NCBI GenBank assembly: GCA_027943335.1
Contig: BSBK01006741.1
Span: forward strand, 310,001-374,000
Length of the DNA stretch: 64,000 bases
Direction: 5' to 3'
DNA from: Chamaecyparis obtusa
Taxonomy: Eukaryota > Streptophyta > Pinopsida > Cupressales > Cupressaceae
Position 1 is the stretch's first letter. Every line of letters begins with the position of its first letter. Of this stretch, positions 24,310-36,360 are shown piece by piece. Both the position numbers and the translations under genes were made by a program. The notes beneath the pieces were generated by a model that had not been told where the DNA came from, searched no databases, and saw nothing but the letters and a program-made list of their open reading frames with translations.

Positions 24310-25421
24310 GAATTTATTTTTAAAAATGTGATGTAGGTTTCTCATGAGTTTCAATGCTTTGTTGCACATATCATATACCATGTCCATTAGGAAAGTTTGG
24401 TATATCAAAAAGATAAGGTTCTCTTTTAGGTGGAACTGGGTTGAAATTTAAAGAGGCCAAATCAATATCCATACATGTGTCAGAATAAGGTATTTGGCTC
24501 TCAAATTAAAAACTTGTGTCTTTACTACAAAAGGTTGGTGTGAAGTCTAAAATTCCCCAATCATCATCTTGAAGAGATGACATTTTTATTGTTTGCATCG
24601 GAGAAAGAATTGAAAAATGAGTTGAAAATAACATATGAATACTTTTTACATGATTAGGATCCTTATGTAGTAAGATTATATTTGTAAATGGGAGGACATC
24701 ATAGATATTATCCTCTTGAAGATTGTTGTTATATGTGTGTGGTATTGCATGATAATCGGGTTGCATAGTACCTTTTACAAAAATCATTGGTTTGTTTTAA
24801 GGGGTATCTTGAATGATATTGGCTTGATTAGGTTCTTTAATCTCAAAATATCATTCAAAAAGAAGAGAATATCAAGGATATCATTCTCTAATTATAAGGT
24901 ATTTTCAAGAAAAACTTTAGGAGAAGGAGAATCATTACTCATTAGTACTTCATCTCTAGAGGGGAAGTGTCATGAAGGGAATTTTTAACCATATCACCCT
25001 ATTCCACCACAAAATCATCCTCTTGCACAAAGGTACTCTCATGGGGGAGGTACATATGAAGAGAATAATAAACATCATTCTCAAATGGTTCATCTCAAAG
25101 AGGGATATCATTAGGAGAAGTCTTAAAAGTATGTTCTTGCATCAATATGTCCTCACGAGGGAGAGAAGCTTTGGGAGAGTAATCATTGAGATGTTCATAA
25201 AGAGGATTGTTGTAAACCCTAAATCCTTCTATCACATTAATTAACTTTTTACAAAAGGAGAGTTTAGAAGGTGTAGAGGAAGACTTAGTATAGATGAAGT
25301 CATCAAGGACTTCATCCATCATATCAAAATATTTACTATTAAATGGAGCATCAAAAGCAGTAAAGATTTTGAGAAGGAAATCAGATATTTTGTAATGAAA
25401 TAAGCTAATGTTATGAACCAA
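24310..25421 (-). pseudogene. Unknown ORF of NA2, decayed
   Basis: Minus-strand translation from 25421 gives a coherent acidic protein (MVHNISLFHYKISDFLLKIF, then MMDEVLDDFIYTKSSS) to 25095. It then continues past a TGA with FENDVYYSLHMYLPHE and VQEDDFVVE. After at least two frameshifts it resumes at 24506-24787 (SSLQDDDWGILDFTPTFC) and further left (NPVPPKREPYLFDIPNF) to about 24310. No knuckle or enzyme motif is seen and I do not recognise the family. It starts about 270 nt after the PBS, the position of gag in an intact element. It may be an extreme gag derivative or a captured ORF. Confidence 0.5.
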
Positions 25422-25691
25422 AGCATAAAAGGAACTAATTTAAAGAGGTAAAAATGCATGAAAATATTTTTTAGGGGATTTTTATTGTTTTTAACATGAA
25501 AATGCAAGAATGAATCTATGAACAATATGCAAATCAAAATCAAAACTAAATGCATAAAATGTAATAATTTTGAATTTTTTTATTATTATTTTGAAATGTG
25601 AAAGAATGAAATAGATCTAAATTTGATAAAACTAAATACAACAATGTAATTCATACAAATAAAATCTAGGCACCAAATTAAAAGTATGTAA

Positions 25692-25709
25692 GAAGAGTCG
25701 GGCTCACCA
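25692..25709 (-). other. NA2 primer binding site (non-iMet)
   Basis: On the minus strand it reads TGGTGAGCCCGACTC..., three bases from the LTR end. A tRNA ending GGGCTCACCA would fit. The tRNA identity is not determined. Confidence 0.55.
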
Positions 25710-25712
25710 AAA

Positions 25713-27031
25713 TGTACAATATGAAAAGGGGTTCATATAAAAGGGATAATTTCCCCAATTCATGTGGCACATTGGAATACAAAACCACCTCAAGAGAAAT
25801 ATGATTAACACAAGTTAATAGAAGAGATCAGATTTCTCGACTATCAAAATCCTGTAAAGACAACTGCAAAACTGACATCCCAAAACCTGATCTTCCTACA
25901 CCTAAAATTTTACTGAATGTTGTAAGGGAAAAAATTCCAATGAAATTATGCACCTATTGACAAGATTCCACATACATTATTTACCTAGGGATAGGATACC
26001 AATGAAATTATGTACCCTAGGTTTTGGTCTGAAATTTACAGGGTTGCTTCATCTGGTCCCGATCTTCCTAGATCTTGTCTGAAGGATCCATAACCTATTC
26101 TTACACATATAAAAATGGGTAATAAGGTTGGATAAATTATTTTTCCATATTCAAACCCATGTTTAGGAATCAATCTTGAAAATGAAAGTAAATTGCATAA
26201 GGAAAGATGAAATAGAAGCTAGAACTAAATTACCTCATGCCTTAATGACACAACACTTCTTTGGATATGACCACAAATGTTAATGCAATATCTTTAAATC
26301 CAAAAAAAACCAAAATTAAATCATTAAAGATAAGCATTTGATGACAGATGGTGTGGTTTTACAGAATGCTTGATGAAGAAGGAGAAGAATTCTTTGGAGG
26401 ATTGAAGACTTGGATGCTTGAATAACTTGTGAAAACTCTTGAAATCTGGTTGGTTGATTTATTATTGATCATGAATACTTTAAAAATATTAATGGATTTT
26501 TAAAATGATGAGATATGGAGTGTTTATATACTCAATCCATTATTTCAAGGGTTATAAATCAAGTAGGCTGATTATAGGACTAGATTTCCCCCCAAAAGCC
26601 TGGCATAGATCTTTGAGCCATACTTAGGCCACAATCCTTAGGGACATAACACTAATGGAAACCTATACCTTGGATAATGAGATAAAATTTGGGTTGGGTT
26701 CCAATAAAATAGGGCAAGTGTGAGATTTCTAGGTACAGCTCATTCCAAGGTCAACACAAGTCACAAAGGCCACAAATAAGGATATAAGGCCTAAGTGATG
26801 AAATGAATTATTTGATTAGAGGAAAAATAGAGTATCACACTTATAAATAAGGTATAACCTCATTTTTTGAATAAATTGAACCAATACATGACTTATAATA
26901 TGACTTATACTATTAATTTGAAGGTCCAATGAGTGTTAGGAGAGTGTGAAATCAATGTGGGAACCCATGCATACTAAAATGGGGCTAAAATGAGTACCAA
27001 ATTAAGGGTGCTTACTTTTTAGGATGGTACA
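25713..27031 (-). repeat. NA2 5' LTR (1319 bp)
   Basis: The plus-strand ends TGTAC and GTACA form inverted pentamers. The PBS adjoins the left end. The outer 190 bp match the 3' LTR remnant at 21715-21903. Confidence 0.7.
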
Positions 27032-28054
27032 CACCTAAATAAAGGAGAGAGGCAAATAAAAAAACTAAATTTCATCTTTCCATGCTCCAAGAAAAGGTGA
27101 TTTCCCAATTGTTAAAAAATTAATCCACTCCTTTAGCATTACTAAGAGCCTTAATACACTTATAAATTGACTACCTTGCCAAATCATAGAGGAAATACCA
27201 AATGTATCCTCCAAAAACAACTTTATTTATTGAATGGAAATAATATTTTTTCTATGCTCAGAAAATATATCATGAGTAGTTATTTTTATACATGCTCATA
27301 ATTAGAGCACAAGTAGTTTTTTGGTAGGGAGTGCTACTCCACCCCTCGCATTTCATGAAATCATAATGATTTCAAAGGGTTAAATAAAGGAGCATTAATT
27401 TTTTTAATGACATTTGATTCCACTAATGAGTCCCCAATAAAATTTACCTTATCCTATTCCTTCTTCCTTCCCTATTTTGATGATTTATCAAGACCCCTTT
27501 CTTAATGGGTTTTTCCTAAATTTCTAGAAAGAGGGGACTTTTTTCACCTCATATTTTGATCCTAAATCAACTATATTTTTTGAAGTATCATCCATTTTCT
27601 TTGGATTCCTTTTTTAAGAAATATAAGGTAATATGATATTATCTAACAACATATGTATCAGGGGCTTTTGAAATCCTAATATCCTTATCAAGGTGAGTAG
27701 ACAAAATTGTAGGGAAATTAGGGTAGTGAAACAACTTCCTAGTCTAATCTTGAGAGGAGGGTTGTTTAAAAACTTAATCAAATATTTATGAAAGTTACAT
27801 AAACTTTAAAAAATTAAACACAAGTAACATGCATACCTAAAAAAAATGATTTGTGTAGGGAAATACCTTTTGGGAGAAAAAAAACCCACCCTTCAAAATC
27901 TACCCAATATATTTTTAAGAAATCAACAATAGATTACAATATACTTGCAAAGAAAGCTTCTCACAAGACTATCACCAATCAGAGATTCAGAGGTAACTCT
28001 ATAGTTATCAAGCTATGTGAAATGGAAAATGGTGATCAATGGTAGACCCCCACT
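27032..28054. other. Anonymous AT-rich spacer
   Basis: No feature recognised. The short plus-strand ORF at 27851-28045 has no supporting motif. Confidence 0.4.
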
Positions 28055-29345
28055 TTCACACATACATTGGAATACAAAACCATTAACAAAGTGAACCCGA
28101 TTTGCACAACCAAGAAGACAAGGGTGTAAATTTGTGATTACACAATGTGGGGTTTTGTCGATTACTTATGATAAATATTTGATATGTGATTAGGGAAAAA
28201 GTAAATGAAATGGAAATGAACTCACCTTGAGGGATATAAGAGTACAAACTTCATATCTATGTTTGACTATCGAAATCATGTTGGAATCAAAAACCGTTTG
28301 GAATCTAGGACTAGGAGACTTGTAACTTCTGATTGTGCAATTTTTAGATTCAAAGGAACATGTCACAAAATTTTTCCTTATCCCAAAAATTAAGCCTAGT
28401 CCTAAGAGGGTTGAAAATTCAATGAAATATGCAAAGGATCAAACCTTGGTTCTAAAATCCTAAAAATCTAGATTTGCTATTGCACACTTGTTCATGTACA
28501 CAAGAAAGAAGGGGAAATTTTTTGTGGGGAGGGGATTGCCTCAGTTAAGCCCCTATATAGGAATTAACCTAGAAATGAAATAGATAAAAGTAAAGAAATG
28601 TTGACATGTATTGGAGATTATATTTAAGTAATAGAGTATATCATACCATGTAGACACAATTGTGCTTAGAATGTGACCAAGAATGTTGATGCAATAGCTT
28701 TGACTCAAAAAAAAAAAAAAAAAAAGGAAATCATGTAAGAAAAAATGTCATGTAGTAGATGTTGTAATTCACCACAAATTTTGATTTAAGTAAGAAGAAG
28801 ACTTGATGGATGAATTAAGACCTCCCTCCTTTATTGCAAACTCCTTTACTTTACCTCCAATGGGTAAAATAGCAAGATCTATGAATGGAATACTTCAATG
28901 CTTGATTTATTGAATGGATGCCTTCAATGAATGCTTGTTTGAACTCCTTAAATGCACAATATCTTGATTTATGTCTTGTGTTCTCAAATTGTGGATTGTG
29001 TATGGATGGATGGATGTCAAGATGAGAGGAAAAAGCCTCCTTTTATACATATTTTGGGGCTCAGATTCAAAGATCTAACCTAGATTAAACCCTCAAAGGA
29101 AACATCCTTATATTGGGCCTTGAGGCACCAAAAACAAACCCCCAAGGACTAGACTAAATTTGACCTAGTCCCTAATAGGTCAATTTTTAAATGGCTTTGG
29201 GACAAGATGCTAACAAGGGTGTTGGAGATTGTAAAGCATCAAGAGCTTAGGGTGAATCATGAGATCCAAAAAGGTATGTGAAGGGTAAAGGTGTGAAATG
29301 AATTATTTGATTGGATGGAAAATAGGAAATTATGCATTAAAGTTA
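28055..29345 (-). repeat. Diverged relative of the NA2 LTR
   Basis: Patches align collinearly with the NA2 LTR: ACATTGGAATACAAAACCA, TGTGACCAAGAATGTTGATGC against TATGACCACAAATGTTAATGC, and TGAAATGAATTATTTGATT. Much of the rest is too diverged to align by eye. It contains an A run at about 28707. Confidence 0.4.
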
Positions 29346-29445
29346 GAGCCAACTTAAATTTTTGAGAAAGATTGAAGGGAGAAGCAGGACCTTGATTAAA
29401 TTATGTATCCACTTAAGTACAATGTAAGGTCCTACCATAAGGAGT

Positions 29446-30601
29446 TGTTACTACTATATGTAGGAGGAACTGAGAGTGGGGGTGAATTGGTATAAATAGG
29501 AATTGAACCAATTCAACCACTAATATAATTATGCTTTTAAATAACTTCCATACAACCAAACATGTAAGTGTAATTATGCAATAGATGTAATACAATTCAA
29601 ACATCCACAAAAGCATAACACATAACATCACAAATTTTATTGTGGAAACCCTTGTTATAGGGTGAAAAACATGGTGGAGATGACACCCATGAATCTCTTC
29701 ACTGTAGTAAATAAGTTTCCATGTTAGGAGCTTACAATACCAAGTTAGGGGTTCACCCAATTACAAGTGACTAGTACCTTGTTATAAGTACCAAAAGACC
29801 TTTTAAGATCTACCTCACCAGAGGATTTAAAACTCCAATTAAGAAGTCACCCTAATAAAGGATTTATATAATAAGACATGTTAAATTTCACCCTACTAAA
29901 GGATTTGAATTACTAGAACTATTAGGAAATAACAAAAGACTTTATCTTGAAAGATAGAAACTCTTTTGCTTGATCAGATCCTTTGTAATCTATAAACACT
30001 AACACATTGTACTAACTTTGTCTCCAATTACAACACCCAAATTCATGATCGCAACCCTAAATAATGTGATTTTGTCTACCTTTATAGTAATGTTCTTAAG
30101 TCGGCTAAGACTTGAAAAATGTTTTATAAGTTTTCCCACCAAATTGACCAAACTTATAGAAAATTATGCCATTCATACCTAACATGTCAGCCTGAAATAT
30201 ATTGACATGTCAGCCTAAAAATCAACCACCTTGATCATATAATCAATAGGAACCAATCGGTAACACAACTAGTTCACACTAAACACATCACCAAAATGCT
30301 AACTCACCTAAAACATTGAGTTATCGGTTGTGGTTGTAGAAATATGGTTCTATGATCTTGGTATTCCACCAGGGACGATCAAACCTCCCAAAGTGTCATC
30401 AAACTCAATCGCCACTCAAAACATTCTTTGTTACTATCATCATATTCACTAGTCAAAACATTTAGCTTAATCTTCCTTTACATATTCATCTAGATAATTG
30501 GTATCATCAAATCTAATATAGTTGATAGAGTTTCCATCAATGAAAAACTCCAAAACATTAAGCTTTGCATCACATCTCCAAAATCTATCATAATGCCAAC
30601 A
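29446..30601 (-). repeat. Copia-3 3' LTR (1156 bp)
   Basis: The plus-strand ends are TGTTAC and CCAACA, so on the minus strand it starts TGTTGG. It shares the GTGGAAACCC block and the CCCCCACTCTC 3' end with the Copia-1 and Copia-2 LTRs. Its plus-strand start TGTTACTACTATATGTAGGAGG parallels TGTTAGATATAGGAGG at 53944, which links the two LTRs. Confidence 0.85.
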
Positions 30602-30615
30602 ATCTCCCCCTTTGA
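30602..30615 (-). other. Copia-3 polypurine tract
   Basis: On the minus strand GTCAAAGGGGGAGAT precedes TGTTGG. It is nearly the same as the Copia-1 tract. Confidence 0.85.
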
Positions 30616-30825
30616 CATTGATGGAAAGATAGTGAAAAATGTCATACACTACTTCCCTTTAGCTATATTTTCACTGCACCGATCACTCCCCCTTTGATAG
30701 CAATGACAAAGGTTCAAAAAAGAACTTCAAAAATGAAATCATTTTACCAGTCATAGTCTCTTAAAAACACTTCTAAAACTTGTTTTAGTTGTATCCAAAG
30801 ACTTCCTTCATGACTTATGCAATTT

Positions 30826-31546
30826 TTATGTGGCTTGAATTTTTCCATGTAACATAGTAGCTAACTCCTCCATAGATTCAAGTATAATCATATCAAGTGA
30901 TCTAGGTAATGCCTCTGAATATTTAACATTTTGTTGCATTATATTAATTGTAGGAATCAAATAAGTTTGTAACTCTAGTAAAGTAGTGATCCTCTTGTCC
31001 TGTTATTATCTTAATGTTTTCAACTTGTGGTTTACAACCTTCACTTGTGATCTATAAGTGGTAGCTGAATGTGAAATAGGATCAAAACTAGCAATTAAAG
31101 ACTTAAGTTCATGTTGAGCTTCAATTCTCTTTAGCTCCATTTCTTGAGTAAATAAAGGAAAATCAGAAACTTTGGAAAGTAACTTATCAATATCCTTCAA
31201 ATTTTCCTTCACCCGATTCATATGAACTATAATTTTCCCTTTATTTGATGCAATGGTCTTCATTAACTTATTAGTCCTCTTCTTTTCATAATTTATCTAT
31301 GTTATATTCTCAGCAGCTTCCTCCAAACTAGTAACTTCCTTAGAGATAACATTGATCAAAGTATCTATCTTCTCAATCAGTGCAACATTAGGATCATATT
31401 CAAATTTAGATACAAGATGTGCAAGAATGTCTCTAGCTGATAGAAGTACTTTTTCTTTCTTCTTTTCATCTCTAAGTTTGTCCCTTTTAGCTTTCACCTT
31501 AAGTACCTCTGACTTTTCATAAATTCACTTGGACTCAACACTGTCT
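30826..31546 (-). pseudogene. Copia-3 ORF2, C-terminal part
   Basis: This is the continuation of ORF2 (49500-52044) after the Tat-1 insertion. The minus-strand frame reads as a highly charged helical protein, with lysine/glutamate-rich coiled-coil stretches (KAKRDKLRDEKKKEKVLL, FDPISHSATTYRSQVKVVN) and a final segment ELATMLHGKIQAT before TAA at 30826-30828. At least three in-frame stops interrupt it. No catalytic motif is visible. It ends about 210 bp before the polypurine tract, as the last ORF of the element would. Confidence 0.6.
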
Positions 31547-32779
31547 ACTTGTTCTGTAGACACAACACTTTAGTAAAACATTAGGGGTTAGTTGAAATCG
31601 AAATCGTGCAATAAATGAAAGCTAAACTAACCAGGTGATTTACAGCCTTCTAATAGGTGTGAGTATGATGTTCTCAGATTTTTATCAAGATCAGTGACCT
31701 TGACGACACCTAAATGAAGGATTTGAATGCAAAAGATGGATATGGAATGTATGCAATTAATCTATTTTTTTTGGATTTTAGATGCAATAAGATATGAAAA
31801 ATGATATGAAATCTATGATATGTAAAAATTGATATGCTATGATATGCTAAATGATCTAACAAATGAAAACTAATATGATATGAAAAACTATGCAATATTG
31901 ATCTCACAAAGCTTGGATTCGCAAAGATGATCCTTCAGTCTCCAATTCAGCAGCGTGATTATGCAAAAATATGAGATGATTTGTGATGAGCTGAGGCCTC
32001 ATTTTATAGAAATCTAGGGCTTTGAGGATGCATGGAAGAAAGCCATAAATCACTTAGATTAACTCAACTTGATTTTTGAGTTATCTGAAAATAAAGGATA
32101 TTTAACTCACAAAAACATGCAAATCATGCGAAAATAACTTTTTAACTCAAATTAGAAGTTTAGATCAACTTTAAAACTTGAAAATGATGTTGAGCTCCAA
32201 AAAGTCAATAACTTGCATTGATTTTCTGATTTGGAGTTTAACTACTCTTTGATTGTGCACATGGATAATTATGAATTAATAAATAAATAAAGTGATTTAT
32301 TCTCAACTTAACTGATTTTTGAAATAAAACAATTGATTTATGGGTTAATCAATCATTTAATCAAACTTTTATTCAAAAATAATATCATCAAATATGACAA
32401 CTTGCTTTAATTAATTAAATAAGAATTTAATCAATTAATGATAGGAATTTTGATTTATTGTCAAATTTAAATGATAATACTTAGGAATAAATACAATTAA
32501 ATTCAATTAAATAATTAAGTGGAAGAATTAAATCAATTAATTAAATATTCATCATATTCAATTAATTAACTTTAGGATAAATGAGATTTATTGCCAAATA
32601 ATCATTAAATTAAAGATAATTAAGATGATTAGGAATATTCCCTGATGTAGAATTTATGATAATCAATTAGGATTCGTTGATGTTCAGATGTGCCTTAGGT
32701 TAGGACTTTGATATCAATTTCATTCGATTTGTTGATATAAGAGATTAATCAACCTATAGCCCATTTTTGGGGTATTACA
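31547..32779 (-). repeat. Tat-1 3' LTR
   Basis: Matches 48461-49499 and 60417-61455. It keeps a segment of about 235 bp (31730-31960, rich in ATATGAA-like words) that is absent from the 5' LTR but present in the 60417 copy. The outermost 80 or so bases are not recognisable at the left edge. Confidence 0.85.
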
Positions 32780-32793
32780 TTTTGCCCATCTTT
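32780..32793 (-). other. Tat-1 polypurine tract
   Basis: On the minus strand AAAGATGGGCAAAA directly precedes the LTR start TGTAATACC. Confidence 0.7.
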
Positions 32794-33474
32794 GAATTAT
32801 TGTGCGAAGCGCAGTGGTTCAAAGACAGTCTATGTTTTGATAAAGATATGAAACTGATGTTTGAAATTGATATGAGATAGAAGCTGATTGAAATTGATAT
32901 GAAGATGATAGGTCCTGAATGACCAAAGATAGTGTTAACTATAACAGTAATGAACTGATGATTGCGAAAAAAAATGTCAAAATGCTTGATTTCGAACCTT
33001 ATGATTGCAAAGAAGTGAGTGACCGATTCCAGACTCGATTGTCTTTAGAAGAATCACGTAGGTATCACATCTGAACCCTTTAGTTACTGAAGAACCAAGG
33101 AAATAACACAATTGAACTGATAGTTGCAAAAACTGATACAATTTACAAGATTAGGAGAATACCAGATTGATATGGATCTCGATGAATCTGATATGCCCCG
33201 AGTGATGATTGATTTGCCCTGAGCGATGAGGACTTTTTGATGAATCGACAACTAGACGTGGTTGTTGTCTTGATTTGCTGATGAAAGATATGACTTCAAA
33301 TTTAGATTATAGACTTTGACTGATGTGCAATACCATGCCCCCTTCAGGATTAAAAATGAAATCTGACAAGAAAAAGTGAGCGTTGATAGTTCAGAAGCAT
33401 GTTAATTGATTCGAAAAGTGGTTATATACATTCAGGAATGCATTATGCATTGTTTGGAGGTCCTGGAGACCAAG

Positions 33475-33511
33475 TTTGACTAGGTTTGACCATGAGTTGA
33501 CCATGGTTGAC
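33475..33511 (+). promoter_or_regulatory. Four phased W-box cores upstream of the antisense ORF
   Basis: TTGAC occurs at 33476, 33486, 33497 and 33507, three of them as TTGACC. The steps of 10, 11 and 10 bp are one helical turn each. TTGAC(C/T) is the core of the W-box bound by WRKY factors. The cluster lies about 250 bp upstream of the TATA box at 33761. A 10-bp microsatellite is the simple alternative. Confidence 0.5.
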
Positions 33512-33760
33512 CAAGTTGAAATTTTGATAGTTTGATGTAAGATAATCAGTTAAGTTAAATATTGGATTTCTATGATGAATGAAGGTCGATTATGCAAGCA
33601 GTAGACCGTCCTGGGCCCAAAAATTTTAAATCGCAATTTTGACATAATAAATAGTCTCAGATTTGACTTTTGATCCCGAAAATGGATTCAGAACATTGAA
33701 ATTAGCTAGGGGTGCAATTTTCATGAAAAATGGAGCTCTTTTGAAAATTAGGTCAAATGT

Positions 33761-33769
33761 TATATAAAA
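33761..33769 (+). promoter_or_regulatory. Candidate TATA box for the antisense ORF
   Basis: TATATAAAA on the plus strand, about 305 bp upstream of the motif array at 34066 and 760 bp upstream of the ORF start at 34522. Confidence 0.5.
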
Positions 33770-34065
33770 CCCTGAAGGGTCATTTTCAATTCATTTCAAC
33801 CATTTGACTTTGGAGACTTTGTGGAGCCCTCTGAGCAAGAAAATGGCAAAACAGCGACATCTAAAGGTTCCTGTGAGTTCGCATCAATTTGAGCACAATC
33901 GGAGATACCAGAGACCCTGACAGTATGGACATTTGGTAGGTGGACCTTTGTGCCCCTCTGAAAATGCAAATTTTTCATGTTTTATAGCAATTTTTAATTT
34001 TTCCATACGTGTTTTTAGTTTTGAATTTCATAAGTTTGAAAACTTGTACAAGTCCCATCCTAGAC

Positions 34066-34270
34066 TCGTACGATATTCCATTTGCATTTGCTTTGTCATT
34101 TCATGCATAACCCAGTGTCGTATGAAGGGGACCCGTGTGTCATATGACATTTCATCGGGTCCCTGGAAACTCAGATGATACTGAGTCCAGTGTCGTATGA
34201 CCATGGATTGTCGTATGGTCTATTGTGGAGTGTCGTATGACTTTCAGTGCCAGTCAAGAATGTCGTATGA
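34066..34270 (+). promoter_or_regulatory. TGTCGTATGA motif array upstream of antisense ORF
   Basis: TCGTACGA occurs at 34066. TGTCGTATGA or one-base variants occur at 34116, 34138, 34191, 34209, 34231 and 34261. The same words, in the form CCCACTGTCGTACGAG, fill the Tat-1 gag leader on the opposite strand. Each array therefore reads in the same direction relative to the ORF that follows it. Confidence 0.75.
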
Positions 34271-34521
34271 AAAATAGTGAGCTTAAAACTAATATTTAGG
34301 GCCAAATTTTGACTTTTTTTAATTTCTGATGCTAATAGCTGACCTTTTGACCTACTGTCTGAAGTACCCAACTATCCAATTTTTGTACTATTAGTCTATT
34401 ATTGAACCCAATTTCTGATAGAATTCCATGTTTTTGTATGATATAGGTCACATATCCAGATGTTCATGTCCGATATTCATACCCAGCGACCCAGAGATTA
34501 TGTGTCTCAGTTCTTGACCCT

Positions 34522-36360
34522 ATGACACATCTTGCTGCATGCAGTTTTGAGCATTTGATCCATTTACCTGATATTAGGGTAAATCATGGCCTTTTGACTG
34601 CACTAATTGAGCGATTCCATTCTAAGACCTAGACGTTTCATTTATTGACTGGAGAGATGACTGTGACTCTAGAGGATATTTATAGGATACTACGAATTCC
34701 ATTTCATAGCAGTCGGCAACCTGAGTATGTGAGTTTTGGCCAGACTGGTCTTCATGCCTTTAGGCGTCTATTTGGGGATGACACACAGTTCACGGGGTCC
34801 ATTTCCTGGGAGACCCTTGTGTAGAGATATGGTCAAATGCACCGTTTAGAGTGCATTATTGCTGGGATGATCAGTGAGCTCATCATGCCAGGCCATCAGT
34901 AGAACGGCTTTTTGATCGGATGGGCTCCAATGGTAGCCCTTCTGATGGCCACTCCCACTGAGCTTACCTGGGGTCAGTGCCTATTGGCCCACATGTTTTC
35001 AGAGATGCATGAGGTCCTGTATTGTAAGAGCTTCACTTCTAGAGCTCTTGTATTACAGATATGGACATGGGAGCATATCCCAGTGTTGAGACCGGTTTTT
35101 CAGTCACAGCGGTAGCCACAGGAGCCAGTGATATATACATATGCTAGTTATGTTACACAAGTCCGTATGGGTCATATTGAGTACTTTTGATGATGCTTAT
35201 ATGATATGAAATTTATGCATTGGAGACCCTACTTGTAGATAGAGGCATGGCCTACTGTGAGGGAGCAGTATAGTTTTCTCTTTCAGAGTCGGGTGCTCAT
35301 TGGCCGGTCTCCCACTATTTTGGAGAGATTTTTTATTACTAGAGTGTGGCATCAATATGGATGTAGACAAGATGCCCCATAGGATTATACTACATATGCT
35401 GGCATTATTCATGAGATTGGGCTCAGATGGACACAGAGGCTCACCTATTCTTTATGTTCAAAGGAGTATAGTGCTATCATAGGTAGAGACTTGGACTACC
35501 ATCCATAGGTTGTTGATGTAGGGGTCACAGATGGATACATCACTTCGCTAGCAGATCATCCCATTCATAGATTCTCGGATCCCACTAAGTTGATACCCTC
35601 CATGGAGGAGGTGATGGATGTTATAGGTGCTCTCGTGGGATAGGGCCCAAGACCGCAAGTAGTGCATCCTACACCACCCAGACAGAGAGTGACGACTCCA
35701 CTTCAGAGACCATCAGGACACATGAGGCCCCCTCATCCATCTACTTCTACAGCAGGCACATCCACAGGTTCACAGAGATAGAGTAGTGGTGAGAGGGGTA
35801 CTTTGGGTAGTGTTCATTCTGCAGATGAGGTTTTAGCAGCTAACTAGTTTGTAGGTGGTGATGTAGATCCCTTACAGGCAGATACCACTTTTGATCTAGG
35901 AGCTAAGGTTAGACACCGCAAGGCGCATAGAGTAGATACCACTGACCAGTAGCCAGAGCGGCCAGCACAGGACACAAAGATGCTAGCAGCTGAGGTAGAT
36001 CCTACTATTCCTCTCACTTCATCAAAGACTATCAGACGTCTTAGAGCTCAGGCTCGGGACTTGAAGGTACAAAGTGCTGGGTGGGAGGAGAGGTATCTAG
36101 AGGCAAATAGGTAGTGCGCAGAGCTTCGTGTAGAGTTCTATGCAAAGGTTCAAAGACTACAGACAGAGGTGACTCATCAGACCTCATGGGCTTTGTATTA
36201 CATGTCTGCATACTATGCTATTGTCCCTGCTACACAAAGAGTACCCACTTATTCATATTACATAGTAGCCTCAAAGGGAGCTAGGGCATTGAGAGTAGAG
36301 GTGATACCAAATGCACCACCCCCTCCTCCACCAGATGCAGAGGAGCATGCCGATAGTTGA
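34522..36360 (+). pseudogene. Antisense ORF of Tat-1: plant mobile domain (PMD) protein
   Basis: A frame of 613 codons from the ATG at 34522 to TGA at 36358, with 12 TAG and 2 TGA stops but no frameshift. The N-terminal domain shows the PMD pattern: LIERFHSKT, TFHLLTGEMTVTLEDIYRIL, then TWGQCLLAHMF and ALVLQIWTWEHIPVLRPVF at about 35030-35100. PMD is found in plant MAIL/MAIN proteins and in transposons. The C-terminal half is proline- and serine-rich, then helical (TIRRLRAQARDLKVQ), and ends PPPPPPDAEEHADS. It lies antisense to gag-pol, between pol and the 3' LTR, where Tat elements are known to carry extra antisense ORFs. Upstream lie phased W-boxes, a TATA box and a motif array. The exact start is uncertain. 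Confidence 0.8.

Larger units (their letters stand above)
21715..27031 (-). mobile_element. NA2: non-autonomous LTR element
   Basis: Direct repeats at 21715-21903 and 26840-27031 both end GGATGGTACA, a minus-strand LTR start TGTACCATCC. A polypurine tract adjoins the left repeat and a PBS-like sequence adjoins the right LTR at 25713. The arrangement is therefore a minus-strand LTR element of about 5.3 kb. Its interior holds a decayed unknown ORF and a tandem repeat, with no gag-pol motif found. The 3' LTR survives for only about 190 bp. Confidence 0.7.
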
